Assembly (NCBI RefSeq): GCF_017591425.1
Contig: NW_024467104.1
Location: forward strand, 3,905,001 to 3,969,000
Length of the DNA: 64,000 bases
Direction: 5' to 3'
Source of the DNA: Ochotona curzoniae
Lineage: Eukaryota > Chordata > Mammalia > Lagomorpha > Ochotonidae
Shown: piece by piece, positions 47,071 to 59,144 of the stretch
Layout of the letters: every line of letters starts with the position of its first letter
Position numbering within the stretch: position 1 is the stretch's first letter
Made by a program: the position numbers and the translations under genes
Notes under the pieces: generated by a model
Databases searched by the model: none
What the model was told of the DNA's origin: nothing
What the model saw: only the letters and a program-made list of their open reading frames with translations

Positions 47071-47904
47071 CACATTCTATACAATATACTGAAATAATCT
47101 CCAGCATGGTCACATATCATCTGCATGTATTCAAATCAGAACAAAAGTAAGCACTAAGCACACTTTACTTTCCATTAAATGAAAGCATGTGAGGTAATCG
47201 ATGTGCGAACTAGCTTTGGTAATCACTCCACAGACATGGAAATGTCAAGACAGCACGTGGCACAATATAAAAAAGGTATGTGAGTTTGTCAATTATTTTA
47301 GAGATCAGTTCTAAGCACTTCATGTTTTACTACCTTGGTTCAAACTTTTGAGAGGGAATGGCAGTTAAAATCACAACTTATACCTAATGCTCTTCTCGAT
47401 ATCTTTCTAATTCCTGCTCCTAAAACACAAAGAGGCAAGAAAGCCTGCTGTGTAAGATGCAGTCCACCCAAAACCATTATACATCCTTAGCAGTGTTCCG
47501 ACTCCACATGGCCATCACATCGCATCCTATTAGCGGATCCTTCACGCCTTCGCTCCCTAGAGCCAATTCAAATAAACTCTTAATGATTCTTCCTCCATGT
47601 TTCCAACAACACTCAGTTTTTGCGTCCTTCTTAGATATGGAACACTAAATGCTTTTTCTCCATACCTCATTTTCTCTTTACAACAATCATCTGACATAGA
47701 TACTACTGCTTCCAGTTTCAAAAGTGAGTTTACTGAAGTGCAGACAGACAGGTTAACTAAGTTTCCCAAACTCACTTTCAGGAAGCCAGAGAAGTGGAAT
47801 CTCAACAAACAGGGTGTCTGTAGTAGCTTCCATTGTGTGTATTCATAACACAGACTCGGCTTTCCACAGATCATGCCTTCCCTTTCTCTTTTCAAACCTA
47901 ATTT

Positions 47905-48538
47905 TATTATTATTTTTAATTATTTGAAAGGCAGATTTACAGAGAACAGAAGAACAGAGAGGGAGAAATCTTCCATGCACTGGTTCATTCCTCAAATGGC
48001 CACAGAGGCCAGACCTGAGCCTCTCCGGAGCCAGGCAACGAGAGCTTCTTTCAGATCTTCCATGTGAGTACAGGGACCCAAGGACTTGAACCTTCCTCCA
48101 CTGCTTTCCCAGGCCATAAACATGCAAACTGGATCAGAAGTGAAGCAGCCAGGACACAAACCGGGACCCACATGGGATGCCATGCAACAGGCAGAGCATT
48201 ACCTGGCTACACCCCCATGCTGGCCCCTCGAACTCCACTGATTCTTCTTAAGAACTTTTTTGAACAACAAGAAGAAAAAGAACTTATTTGAAATGGAGAC
48301 ACACACAGAGAGGGAGAATTATCTCCCTTCCCTGGTTTTCTCCCAGATGCCCATTACAGATGGGGCTGGGCCAGGAATGGTGACCCAAATCTGGATCTTC
48401 CACATAGTGACAGGGACAGACGTGTTGGAACCATGACTTCTGCCTCCTAAGACACATCAACAAGAGGCTGGATCAGAAGCAGAGTCAGGACCTGAGCCCT
48501 TAGCAGCAGTGAAGGTTAACGGCCATTCTGATCATAAA
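47905..48538 (-). mobile_element. Two adjacent old SINEs, antisense (duplicate of 13509-14150)
   Basis: Same pair in the same order as in copy 2, differing by scattered substitutions and a short indel near 48260. Confidence 0.75.
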
Positions 48539-49660
48539 ATTCATTCCCCAGAGGCAGCTAATGGTACTGATCAGCATCAGGCCCCTTTCTTCTTACAATA
48601 ATTAATAAATGTTTATGAAATGAGTGATTAAGTATATAGCATATTAGAAATGAATTCTCACTGGTAGCAAAGTATAGATATTAACATGTCAGAGATATCT
48701 CTTCTCCTCACAGGAATAATACTATCTAACACATGCATAACCACTACTTTTAGGCCCTAAACTTAAACTCTATCTTTGGTCCACCCATGAACTTGATGAC
48801 TCTGATGGGAGGCTCTCATCACAGACTACCTGGCTTGTTTGGAGTAAAACAATGTGAGAGGAACACTCAGAGCATTCTGATCCCAGGAGGACAATAAGCA
48901 GTCCTGCCCCTTATCAGAGGTGAGTACACTTTCTGACAGAGAGCAAGCCCTCACTCCCTATTTGGTGAAATTTAAAAGGTGCTTTATTCTGTCACAGCTT
49001 CATAACACCATCTGCAGTCGGAGTCTATTAACCTCAAAGTACTAGAGTTCAAGTCTTTAGTGGACAAATATTTCCTTTAAGTACAAAATTCTTAATACAA
49101 ACAGGCAAGCTGAGTGTGCACTGTTAGAAGATCAGAACCATTGCTCACTTCCTGGTGTTGCATGGTGTCAAGAGAGAAGCAAAGAGACTCATTTTCCTTC
49201 CTCTCTGAGCTTCCAGGGAAACTTCTTCATGTCTCAGGGCAGGCTGAAGGAGAGGGTGGGAAGCAATACAATCGTCCAAAATGAAATTTTAAATGACAAA
49301 TATTAATGAAGTTTCAAGCTGGGATACCCACAAACACAGACTTTCAAGACCTCTGGAAAGTCATGCTGTGGACGCGCCCTGCACTCTCTCATTTATAAAG
49401 CAGTTTATACCACCTGAGGCCCATCTGCTCTCTTTGATCATCTCATGTTCTTCTACAGGCTTAGGGTGGCCCCAATCTCTAGGTGTCATGTTTTAGTAAA
49501 AACCATATAAGGTTTACAGTCATGGCATATGTGAACATCATCCTCCTATTGCTTCTGAAAAATGTGACTTTATTTATTTATTTATTTGCCTAGTAAAGTT
49601 CTCTTTAATCCCACTTTCAAAGTTCATTCACTGTCATCTTGATGTGTAATATAATTTCTT
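48539..49660. other. Duplication-unit spacer, no gene seen
   Basis: 48539-49050 matches 14151-14650. 49050-49560 is absent from copy 2, and its right part matches 402-780 of copy 1. No exon or RNA gene recognised. Confidence 0.6.
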
Positions 49661-50434
49661 TTTAATATTTTTGTTATGATGATTATTATTTTATGATACA
49701 GTTCCATAAGCTCCTGGTATTTCCCTTATCCCAGCCAGAATTCCCCCTCCCCACCGTGTAAGTTCCTCTATATTATTACTAACATATAGTTCTTCATACA
49801 CAGTCATAAGTCCATCATTGCGGACATGGACAATGGTAGAGAGTCCAGCATCCTATTGTCAAGATACAGTAAACAATTTCATTGTAAGTCCATCTTTGTC
49901 TGAAAGTGGAGATGCATACTTCATTGTATCCTCACATCTGGATATGTTAGTCTCCATTTCATAGCTACTCTACAGCCCCTCAAATGAAAAGTCATAATAT
50001 AATATCAACAATGGAAACAAAAATAGAAATTTACAATATTATGAAGTTAAATAACATGTTACTAGATATGACAGTCTCACAGCTACTATACATCCCCTCT
50101 GAATGAAAAGCCACAAAATAAAATCAACATCAGGATGAAAAAAGAAATTAACACCATGAAGTTAAATAACATGCTACTAAATGTCTAATGTGTAGCTGAA
50201 GAAATGAAGATCAAGAACCTTCTTGCAGAAAATGATGCTACTCTATGATCCATGAGTCAATGAAGAATTTAATCAGAAGAAAGTGTTTTGAAGAAGAGGT
50301 GAAACTAACAGAAAACATCAAAACCCATGCAATACAGTTTCCGCTGATTTTTGATGGTGAAATGTGTCCCTTCTAGACAACAAATAGATGGATTTTGTTC
50401 TTTAATCCAGTATACTAATCTATGATGTTTGATT
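49660..50434 (-). mobile_element. Antisense L1 3'UTR-like part (copy 3)
   Basis: Counterpart of 850-1640, somewhat more diverged. It is cut at the ORF2 stub by the insertion of retroposon copy d at 50435 and resumes at 53307. Confidence 0.72.
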
Positions 50435-53306
50435 TTTTTTATAATAATCTTAGTTTATTAGGGTACAAAAGGTCAAGGGCTACAGGGTGAAAGTGGGTAA
50501 TATCATTGTTTCCACACTAATATAATCATTTTGCCCTGTATCTGGGGTTAGGGGAGTAACAAAGGGAAAAGCCCCACCCTACCTCCCACCCATCCCCGAT
50601 CCCCAACATGAGGCGCTCTCCAAGGGTCCTGCTCAGTTTTGATAGTTCATCAGTTCTGGATTGCTGCCAATCTCACCGTCCCAACTGCAATGAAACCTAT
50701 TCAGAGTCCACTGGCTGACAATCTCTTGATGGTTGGGGTTCCAAGATCAGCAGATCAGTTGGAGAGATAGCCAAAGAAACTTCATCCGAGTTGATCCCAG
50801 ATCTGATTCTTGAGTGAGTTTGCTAGTACAGACTCCAACACTGCTCGTCACACCAATCAGCTTACGCATATGCTGGTCATTGCAATTGCTGGGTCCGTTC
50901 GGCTTCCAGCCCTGTCTTCCTTGTGAACCAACGGGTGTTGTAGTCCAGCTCGATTCTACCCACTTCATACTCGGTCTTCATGCAAACCAGTTGGAGCTGC
51001 AGCCTAGTTGGGGTGACTCCCCAAAACCCCTACCAGTTCTGCCCCCTACCCTGGTTCCCATGCTTGCCAGTATGCACCGCAGGCTTGTCCAGTCTGTCCC
51101 ACATCCCATTTATCTCTTGCACATGTCAATGGACATTGAAGCCTAGTTCAACCCAACCAACCTATTATCCAGCCCATACACCCAATGGCAGGTGCCTTTC
51201 TGTCTAGCCCCCCTGCTCCTAGCCTGGGTTTCATGCTGTCCAGTGAGGGTGGTAACTCTGAGGGAGGTGCCCACTATTTCCCTACTAGGCCACACCCACT
51301 CCCAGAGTTTGCAGTCTCCAGGTGGTTTTGGCAGTTGACTAGACAGAATTAGCTCCCAGTACCAGCCTCTGCCAGCTAATGCTGTGGCTAAGCCCAAACA
51401 CCCCTCAACCCACTCTAATTTTAACTCGCACCAGTCAGAACAGTCAGCTCACCGTGAGGCCCACAGGTGCTATAGCCCTGCCTAGTCTGAACTGTCCCCA
51501 TCCCTATTCACACTTTCCAATGAAAGTAATTGTCCAGCAGGGGTGCCCATGTTCCCCTGTCGGCTTTGCCTCCTCCCTGATTGTCACATGTGCTGTTTGT
51601 GCGCTGCAACCACATCTGGTACGGCTCATCTCACCTTGGCATTACTTGTTGTGTACTGGTATGTGTTGCAACCGAACCTGGCTCGACCCACACTCTGTTC
51701 TGGTGCTCGGATTCACCAGAAGGTAATGTGAACAGATTCAGGCTGGTCTGCCCCCAACCCATGCCATGTGTCTGCCAGTGGGATAATTTTCATTGCCTGT
51801 TCTGGGTTGTTCCCTATTGTGCTTCTTGTGCTTACCTGCATAATAGGACTGTGTCCTGTCAGAGAAGTTGCCCAGGCTCCTCCACCAGAACCTCTCGCAA
51901 TGCCAGTTTTTGCGCATACCAGTGGGTCCATGAGCCAGCACTACTCAGTTCGCCTCCTATCCTAGGAGGAACAGTGGCTTTCCTGACTGGCCTTCGACCC
52001 AAGCTGGTTCTTGTTGGATATTTCAACCCAGCCATGGCTCTTCCATACCCCCACACAGCTTACACATGGTTCAGTCAGGGCTGAGACCTACCTAGTCTGT
52101 CACACATCTCTCCCTGGTCCTCCAGAGCACCAGATGGTGTTGGAATCTAGCCTGGCTTGGTGCTTCCCGTCCCAGTCCACACTTGTGCCAAGTGAGATTA
52201 CAATCGTATCCTGATCAGAATGCAGCCTCAGTTCCAGCCCATGCGCTCCTTGGTGGGAAACTCAACCCAGCTAGGGTGTCCCGTTATTTCCCCAACCGGG
52301 CCTCTTCCCTGCCATAGATCAGGTGTAGGCCGGTGGTTGTTCTGTCTCCACTTGGCAGAGCCCCTCACTTGTCGTGGCCCCTTGGATGCTGTGGCTTAGT
52401 GCCTCTGCCTCACGCAGATCAGTATATGCAAGGACCTACATGGCATGAGCTGTGCTCCAACCTGATTTCCGTTGTTTCTTGTGAGTTAAGGTTCATTGAG
52501 CCCTGCCCATTCTGCCCCCTTCCAGTGGCAGCCCGGCCCACCCCACATCCTGTTTAAAGATGCATATTTGGGTGCTGCTGCCTTGACCTACCCTGACTGT
52601 TGTGGGTTCCTTTACCCATGAGTGATGGCAGATGGCGTGGTCACAGCTAGCTTAGACCATTGCAACCCCAGCTTGTGAGCTAACCCAGGGGACTTGTATT
52701 CCAAAGGGTTGGGCCAACACAACCCCACAGAGTCTATACCCAGCCCAAGTTCTCTTGCGTGCTGGATAATGTCTTGATCCTGCCAAATGTGACCACTCCA
52801 CAACTCCAACATTCAGTCGGGCAATGGTACCCAACACTGCCAAAGAGGCCCCCATCCATAGCTTTGGTGTGGACTAGTGTGTGGCAATCAGTGATGTTCT
52901 ATACTAATATCCCATCTCTGTATTCATAATTGAGCTGTTGCATCTGTCTTACTGAAATTATCTTCTGGATACTTCCCTAACACCATTAGGTCTTGGTTCC
53001 CTCGCATGCTTAAATCTTTCATGACCCTGTCACTGAGAATACCCGAAAATTCACTTTGCACCTACACTCAACCCAGTCTTAGTCATGAGTGACCCCAGGC
53101 AGCAACTACATATCTTGAAAACCCCAGAGTTCGCCCTTCCGGGCAGCCAGCAGGCAAAGCCTGGCACCACTTGGTGCACTGGCTGACCTGGGGGAGGCCG
53201 AGGACTCGTTCACTGCCTTGCGGCAGTGTCTTTGCCGTGAGTCCCCTGCATTGGGTCCGACCTGGCAGGGGCACCCCCCACAGTCACCACACTGCAGGGA
53301 GCATCA
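50435..53306 (-). mobile_element. GC-rich poly(A)-tailed retroposon, copy d (antisense)
   Basis: A precise 2.87-kb insertion into the L1 ORF2 stub, with the perfect 14-bp target-site duplication TATGATGTTTGATT at 50421-50434 and 53307-53320. Copies 1 and 2 show the empty site. The minus strand ends in a short A-run at 50435-50440, preceded by an A/T-rich 3' terminus. The 5' end (53100-53306) is CpG-containing. This copy gives the clearest proof that the family is a retroposon. Confidence 0.93.
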
Positions 53307-54600
53307 TATGATGTTTGATTGAGCTTAAACCATTCACATTCAGGGTTAATATGTATGGGTGGTACTTTGGTCCTGTCATTTGAGGAATGGGTTGTTCATT
53401 GGTTTAGTCTTCTGTTGTCATTTTACTGGGATGTTCTTTTCGACTGCCTTTGGTTATGTTGGGTGCTATTCCTCTTCTCTGTCAAGAGAACCTCTTGAAC
53501 TATCATTTGTAGGGCAAGTTTGAAAGAGGCAAATTGCTTTAATTTTTCTTGACTCTGGAAGAATTTTATTTCATTTTCAAAGACAAAAGAAAGCTTTGCT
53601 GGGTACTATCCTGGGCCAACACTTTTTCTTTTAGAATCTGGAATATGTCACTCCATTCACTTCTTGCCACAGTTGGTATTATTTTCCTGCGGGAGCAGTG
53701 CAATTCATGGAACTCAGTAAGTTCCTATGAGCTCAGAATATGGGCAGTTCACTATTGTCCCCTGCAGTCCTAAAGCTTTTGAAATAGTATTCAAATGGCA
53801 CCTGATGTACCACTGCTAGAGTTCTTGTTCTGCTGACCATCAGGTCTGAGTGCTAACCAGACCTGTGTGGGTGGAACCTGTAGAATGCCACGTTGATGAA
53901 GTTCACTGAGTCAGAAAAGAGTTCACTCCCAGCTTGGCCTATGCTCAGTCCTTTCCCTTGCTTTAGCCTCCTTCAGCAAAATGGTGCCCTATTCGGCTCT
54001 AGAGGGCAGGCAGGGCTGTGAAATCCATCCTGTTCTTGTAACTGCTTGTCTGGGATCTGCCGCACCATTCTGCTCCTGGTCAAATCAAATGGACCAGCAG
54101 GACAGACAGTTGTATACCTGGGTTCACCTCCCAAGCTCCCAGTGAAAGTTTTTTCCCACCTTGTTGCTGGTGGAGTTCAGGCTGCTGGTGGATTTCAGAC
54201 CACCATTAGCTGAATGCTGCTGGAGTATCAGTCACTGCAACACCACACTCCTGTGTCAGCTGCTTTCCTGTGTCTGTCAGTCTCCAGGTACATCTCTGCT
54301 GTTGTTCTGTCCTCTCCTATTTCCTGGAATGTGTCCTCTCAGCTTCATCCTGATTAAATGTTTCTCCATCTGTTTGAATGTGACGTTACACTATTCCGTC
54401 ATCTTGATTCCCTCTGAACACTGTGACTTTACCTGCATTGCTCACCACATTGAGATTCAGTTTCTCTATAAAGTGGTGATTATGATCTTCCATAGGATTG
54501 TTGTGAGAAGACTTGTTGTGAGAATTTGGAGTGACTTAAATAAATTTAGTGTCCAAAAAATCGAACATGGCTATTTCTTAACCACTTCTAATTTGATATT
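53307..54600 (-). mobile_element. Antisense L1 ORF2 start, inter-ORF spacer and 5'UTR (ORF1 deleted)
   Basis: The ORF2 ATG is at 53379 on the minus strand and the inter-ORF spacer runs to about 53670. It then jumps straight to 5'UTR sequence equivalent to about 16880 onward, so ORF1 is missing in this copy. The 5'UTR continues to 54600. Confidence 0.75.
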
Positions 54601-54616
54601 AAATAAACTATCCTTT
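54161..54616 (+). other. Open frame antisense to the L1 5'UTR (copy 3)
   Basis: Counterpart of 17115-17822. It remains open despite substitutions and happens to read on into the inserted L1 ORF2 end, stopping at 54877. The fusion is accidental. Confidence 0.35.
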
Positions 54617-54917
54617 TACGAGAAACCAACATGCACCCCTATGTTTATAGCACCACAATCAATAATTGCAAAAACTTGGAAGCAACAGAAATGCCCATCA
54701 ACAGAGGACTGGATAAGAAAGCTATGGTTCATATACTCCATGGAATACTACTCAGCTATCAAAAAAAAAATTGAAATGCAGTTCTTTGTGGCCAAATGGG
54801 CCCAACTGAAATCCATTATGTTAAGAGAAAAGAACCAATCACAAAATGTTAAATACCTCATGTTTGCCTTAATCTGAGATGAAAAGTTCTTAATCTGGAA
54901 AAGAATACCTATATATT

Positions 54918-57492
54918 TTTTTTCCTTTGTATTTTGTTTTTATTATTATAAGATCTAGATTACTATATGTCAGGAATTATTCCATATGTTCTTTTTTTTT
55001 TTACAATCTTTACATAGTTAATTTGGGCAAAAAGGGTCAAGGGCTACAGGAAAGTGGGTAAGACTATTATTTCCATATTGTTTCCTTCATATATCTGAGG
55101 TAGAGGAGGATATTGAGGGAGAAGCCCTACCCAGTTTCCCACCCACCCCAAGTCCTGCATGTGGGGAATGCTCCGAGATACTCATTGAAGTGGTTTCAAT
55201 AGGTCACCAGTTTTGAAATTGCTGCCAATCTTGCCTCTCCAAACACGATGAGGTTTTTGAAAAATCCATTAATTGACATTGTCCATCATAGTGTCTCTAT
55301 TTGCCCGGTATTTTGTTGCCAACCTATAGCTGAGGTGGTTGATTAACTTGTTTCATCTTCTGTCCCTTCATGGTTAGGGTTCTGAGTCTGGCATTTCAAT
55401 TGGGGAGATCCCCAAAGAAACTTCGTCTGGGGTGTTCCCAGGCCAGATACTTGTATGCACCAGCAAGCACAGGGCCCAGCACAGACCATCACCCGGTCAG
55501 CTGGTAGTTGCAATTGCTGGGTTGGTTCTGTTTTCAGCCCCGCCTTCTACTGGAACCAATGGGTATTGCAGTCCAGCCTGGTTCTGCACAGCACATACTC
55601 GGTCTTCACCTAAACCAGTGGGAGCTGCATCCTGATGAGAGCGACCCACAATAACCCCCACCAGGCCCACCCCCTATCCTGGTTTGCCAATATGTGTGGC
55701 AGACCAGTCCAATCTGTCCCACATGCCCCCTGGCTCTCGTACATGGCAAATGGCATTGAAGCTTGGATCCATCTAACCAGCTCAACAGTCAAGCCCTCAC
55801 GGGTGTGGTTGAGTGCCTCTCTGTCTAGCTACCCCAGCCCCTGTCCTAGTTCTCGTGCCCTCCCGTGGCAGTGGTAACCCAAGAGGGGGGAACCCACTAT
55901 TTCCCTCCCAGGTCTCTCACTCCTGGATTGTGCACTTTCCACGTGGTTCTGCAGTTTAACTTGACAGGATTAGCCCCCCAGTGCCAGTTTCTGCCAGCTG
56001 ATGCTACGGCTATGCCCAAACAGCCCTCTCCCATTCTAACTGTAGGTTGCACCCATAGGAACAATCAACCCATCCTGGCTTTTCCCTGACCTAGTCCACA
56101 TGAGGTGTACAGGTGTTGTAGCCCTGCTTAGTCTGTTCTGCCCCCATCCCAGTTCATGCTTTCCAGTGGGAGTAGCTGTCCAGCAGGGGAACCACCCCTT
56201 ATTCCCCCGCTGGCTCTGTCCCCACCCTTCCTATTTCTCACGTGTGCTGGATGGGCACTGCAGTCACATCCGGTACAGTCAACCTCCTCGTGGCATTTCG
56301 TAGTGTGGACTGGTTTTTATTGCAACCAAACCTGACTCAAACCTTACTCTGTTCTGGTGCTCAGATTTGTCAGTGATGACGTTAACTGATTAGCCTGGTC
56401 TGCCCCCAATCCATGCCTAATGTATGCCAGTGGGAAACTTCTTGTGGCCTGTTCTTGGCTGTTTCCATTCATGCTTCTTGCGCTTACCCATGGGGTCTGT
56501 GTCCTGCCAGAGGAGTTGCCCAGGCTCCTCCATCAGAACCTCTCCCAGTGCCAGATTTTGCTCAGGCCAGTGGGTCCATGAGCCACCCTACTCAGTTCCT
56601 GACTAGCCTCGACCCAAGCTGGTTCTTGTTGTTGGATGTTTCAGCCCAGCCATGGCTCGTCCAGTCCATTCCCACATACGGCTCACACATAGTTCAGTAG
56701 GGGTAGCAACCTAGCCTAGTCCGTCCCACGTCTATCCTGGTCCTCCAGGAGCACCAGACAGTGCTGGGGTCTGGTCCAGCCTGGTGCGCCTAGTCCCAGT
56801 CCACACTTGTGCCAAGAGGGATTTCAATTGTTACCCGATCAGAATGCAGCCCCCATTCCAGCCCATGTGCTCCTTTGTGGTAGCCTTAATCCAGTTAGTG
56901 TGGCACTGGACAAGACCAGTGCCAAAGCTTTAGCATGAACTGGTATTTGGTGGTCAGCATTGCTAAGTGGTAACACATTCTTTAAAGGAAGAGTAACTAT
57001 CATTGGGAAACTTTAAGATGTATTCACCTCGCAGAAACACATTGGGTTCAACGTGGAGCCACATAAGCAGCAACTCAAACCACCAAAATCCCAGAGCTCC
57101 CCTACTGGGCGGCCAGCAGACAAAGCCTGGCACCAAATGGCGCACTGGCCTCCCAAGCCCAGCTCACCATGTGCCCATGATGGCGGGCTTATGGGATCCG
57201 GGCATGAGACGCCCTGTCCTGGGACCCACCTGCTGCCGAGAGGCGATGGGAAGTATAACCTCCCAGGCCCAATGTCGCGCCCCACCCCAATCCCATGCAC
57301 CGCCCAATGAGAGCGGCAGGTGGGCCTGCCTAGCCTGGCTCCAGCGACCTCCCCCCTCGATCAGTGTACTCACCCCGAAGGGAGCAGCCCTGGAGCCCAG
57401 GCAGGCCCAAGCCCAGCTCACCATGTGCCCATGATGGCGGGCTTATGGGATCCAGGCATGAGACGCCCTGTCCCGGGACCCACACGCTGGCG
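54918..57492 (-). mobile_element. GC-rich poly(A)-tailed retroposon, copy e (antisense, with 3' transduction)
   Basis: Inserted into the L1 at 54617-57598 with the perfect 16-bp target-site duplication AGAATACCTATATATT (54902-54917 and 57493-57508). A T-run at 54918-54922 is followed by about 70 bases of foreign sequence with a minus-strand AATAAA at 54939-54944. A second T-run (54991-55001) and the usual 3' end of the element come next. The 5' end (57100-57492) is CpG-rich and contains a 254-bp tandem repeat. Confidence 0.9.
57157..57492 (-). repeat. 254-bp tandem repeat at the 5' end of retroposon copy e
   Basis: AGCTCACCATGTGCCCATGA and the roughly 80 bases around it occur at 57161 and again at 57415. 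The second, partial unit ends at the element border. The stretch is rich in CpG and resembles a monomer-type promoter such as those of rodent L1 5'UTRs. Confidence 0.85.
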
Positions 57493-57614
57493 AGAATACC
57501 TATATATTGTAATATTTTTGCAATATCTGACAGCATGTATCCAATGCAATAAGATAATGCGTTGTAATCTATAAAACAACACTTAATTTGATAAACAAAA
57601 ATAAACTATCCTTT

Positions 57615-59144
57615 ACACATCAGTGATTGAGGTTTAACAATTTTTTATTTTTGTGGACAAAATGATGCTACTGTATGACCTGCAAGACAGTGAAGAATTT
57701 AATAAAAGAAACCATTTTGAAGAGATGAAAATAAAATAAAACTAAAAATATCAAAATCCATGAGTTGCAACACAAACAATATTGAAAGGGTAGTTATATT
57801 TATTTTGCATGAAAGTTGTCTTATATCAGAGAGAACATATGATGTCTGTCCTTTTGAGACTGAATTATTCACTGAGCATATTGGTATCTAGTTGGGACCG
57901 TTTGTTTGCAAATGATAGACTTTCAGACTTTTTAATGGCTGAGTAGATTTCCACTGAGTACATGTAACAGTTTCTTTATCCACTACTTTTGACGGGCATC
58001 AAGGTTGCTTCCATGTCTTTGCTCTTGTAGATTGTACTACGGTACTACTGTAATACAAAACGACAAATCCCTTTCTCATATGCAGGTCTCATATCCTTTG
58101 GATAAATTCCCAGCAGAGGAATAGCTGGTCACATGGAAGGTTTCTTTCCAGTTCTCTTAGGTCTCAATATTGACTTCTATGGTGGTTGTCCTAGCCTACA
58201 CTCCCACCAACAGTGAAGGAGGGTACCTTTCTTCCCACATCCAGCCCACAGGTATTGTTAGTACACTTCTGAATGGAGGCAAATCTCATTGGATTTAGGT
58301 GAAACTTCAATATGGTTTTCATTTGTATCTCCCTGACAGCTTAGGAACCTCAGCATGTTTTCAAATGTGCACGAGTCATTTTTATTTGATCTTTTGAAAA
58401 AAAGTCTGTTCGTTTTCTTTTCTGTTGCTTCACAGGGTTGTTGTTTTGCTGGCACTGTGTTTCTGAAGTTCTTTGTAAATCCTGGGTATTCCCATATCAC
58501 TTGTACAGCATACAAAAATTTTCTTCCCATTCTGTTGGTTACTTCTTCACTCTGTTGATCATTTCCTTGGCTGAACAGAAGCTTCTTTGTTTTTATGCAG
58601 TCCCATTTGTTTATTTTGTCTTTGACTACCAGTACATTTGGTGCCTTTTCTACAAAGTCTTTCCCCATTCCCATAGCTTGGAGAGTGTTTCCTATGCATT
58701 AGAAAGTTTTTTAGTTTCATTTTCATTTCTTCAAAACACACCGGTCATTCAGCAACATGTTATCTAACTTTATGGTGTTGTAAATTTTCCATCTTTGATC
58801 CTGTTGCTGATTTTATTTTATGGCTTTTCATTTATAGGGATGTATAGTAATTATGTAGAGCAGACTATCACATACAAATATGAAGATACAATGCAGCATG
58901 CATCTCTACTTCCAATCAAAGATGACCTCTCAATGAAACTTATAGATATCTTGACATTAGGATGCTGGACTCTCTGCCATTGTCTATACCCACAATGTCA
59001 GGATACACTTAAATAGCAGAATAATGGAACTATGACTGCATTTGAAGGACTGTATTATTACAATTACACTGGGGAAATTGGTGGAGGTGTGATTTTGGAA
59101 AAGGGGCAAGGGAAATCCCAGAGCCTATGGAATTATATTATTTT
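57615..59144 (-). mobile_element. Antisense L1 ORF2 C-terminal debris and sense 3'UTR (copy 3)
   Basis: Counterpart of 3479-4985. The minus-strand frame 58674-58258 carries the same QGNDQQSEEVTNRMGRKF block. The sense 3'UTR piece is 58831-59144, ending at the insertion site of the next element. Confidence 0.72.

Larger units (their letters stand above)
54617..57598 (+). mobile_element. 5'-truncated L1 insertion, sense, itself interrupted
   Basis: 54617-54877 encodes the last residues of ORF2 (KTWKQQKCPSTEDWIRKLWF, YSMEYYSAIKK, ending MFALI and stop). It is followed by 3'UTR to 54901 and, after the nested insertion, 57509-57598. The perfect 16-bp target-site duplication AAATAAACTATCCTTT is at 54601-54616 and 57599-57614. 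Copy 2 has the empty site near 17752. Confidence 0.92.

Noticed and set aside
54161..54877. A 238-codon protein joining the antisense 5'UTR frame to an L1 ORF2 C-terminus
   Set aside because: The join is at a TSD-flanked insertion (54617), so the fusion is accidental.
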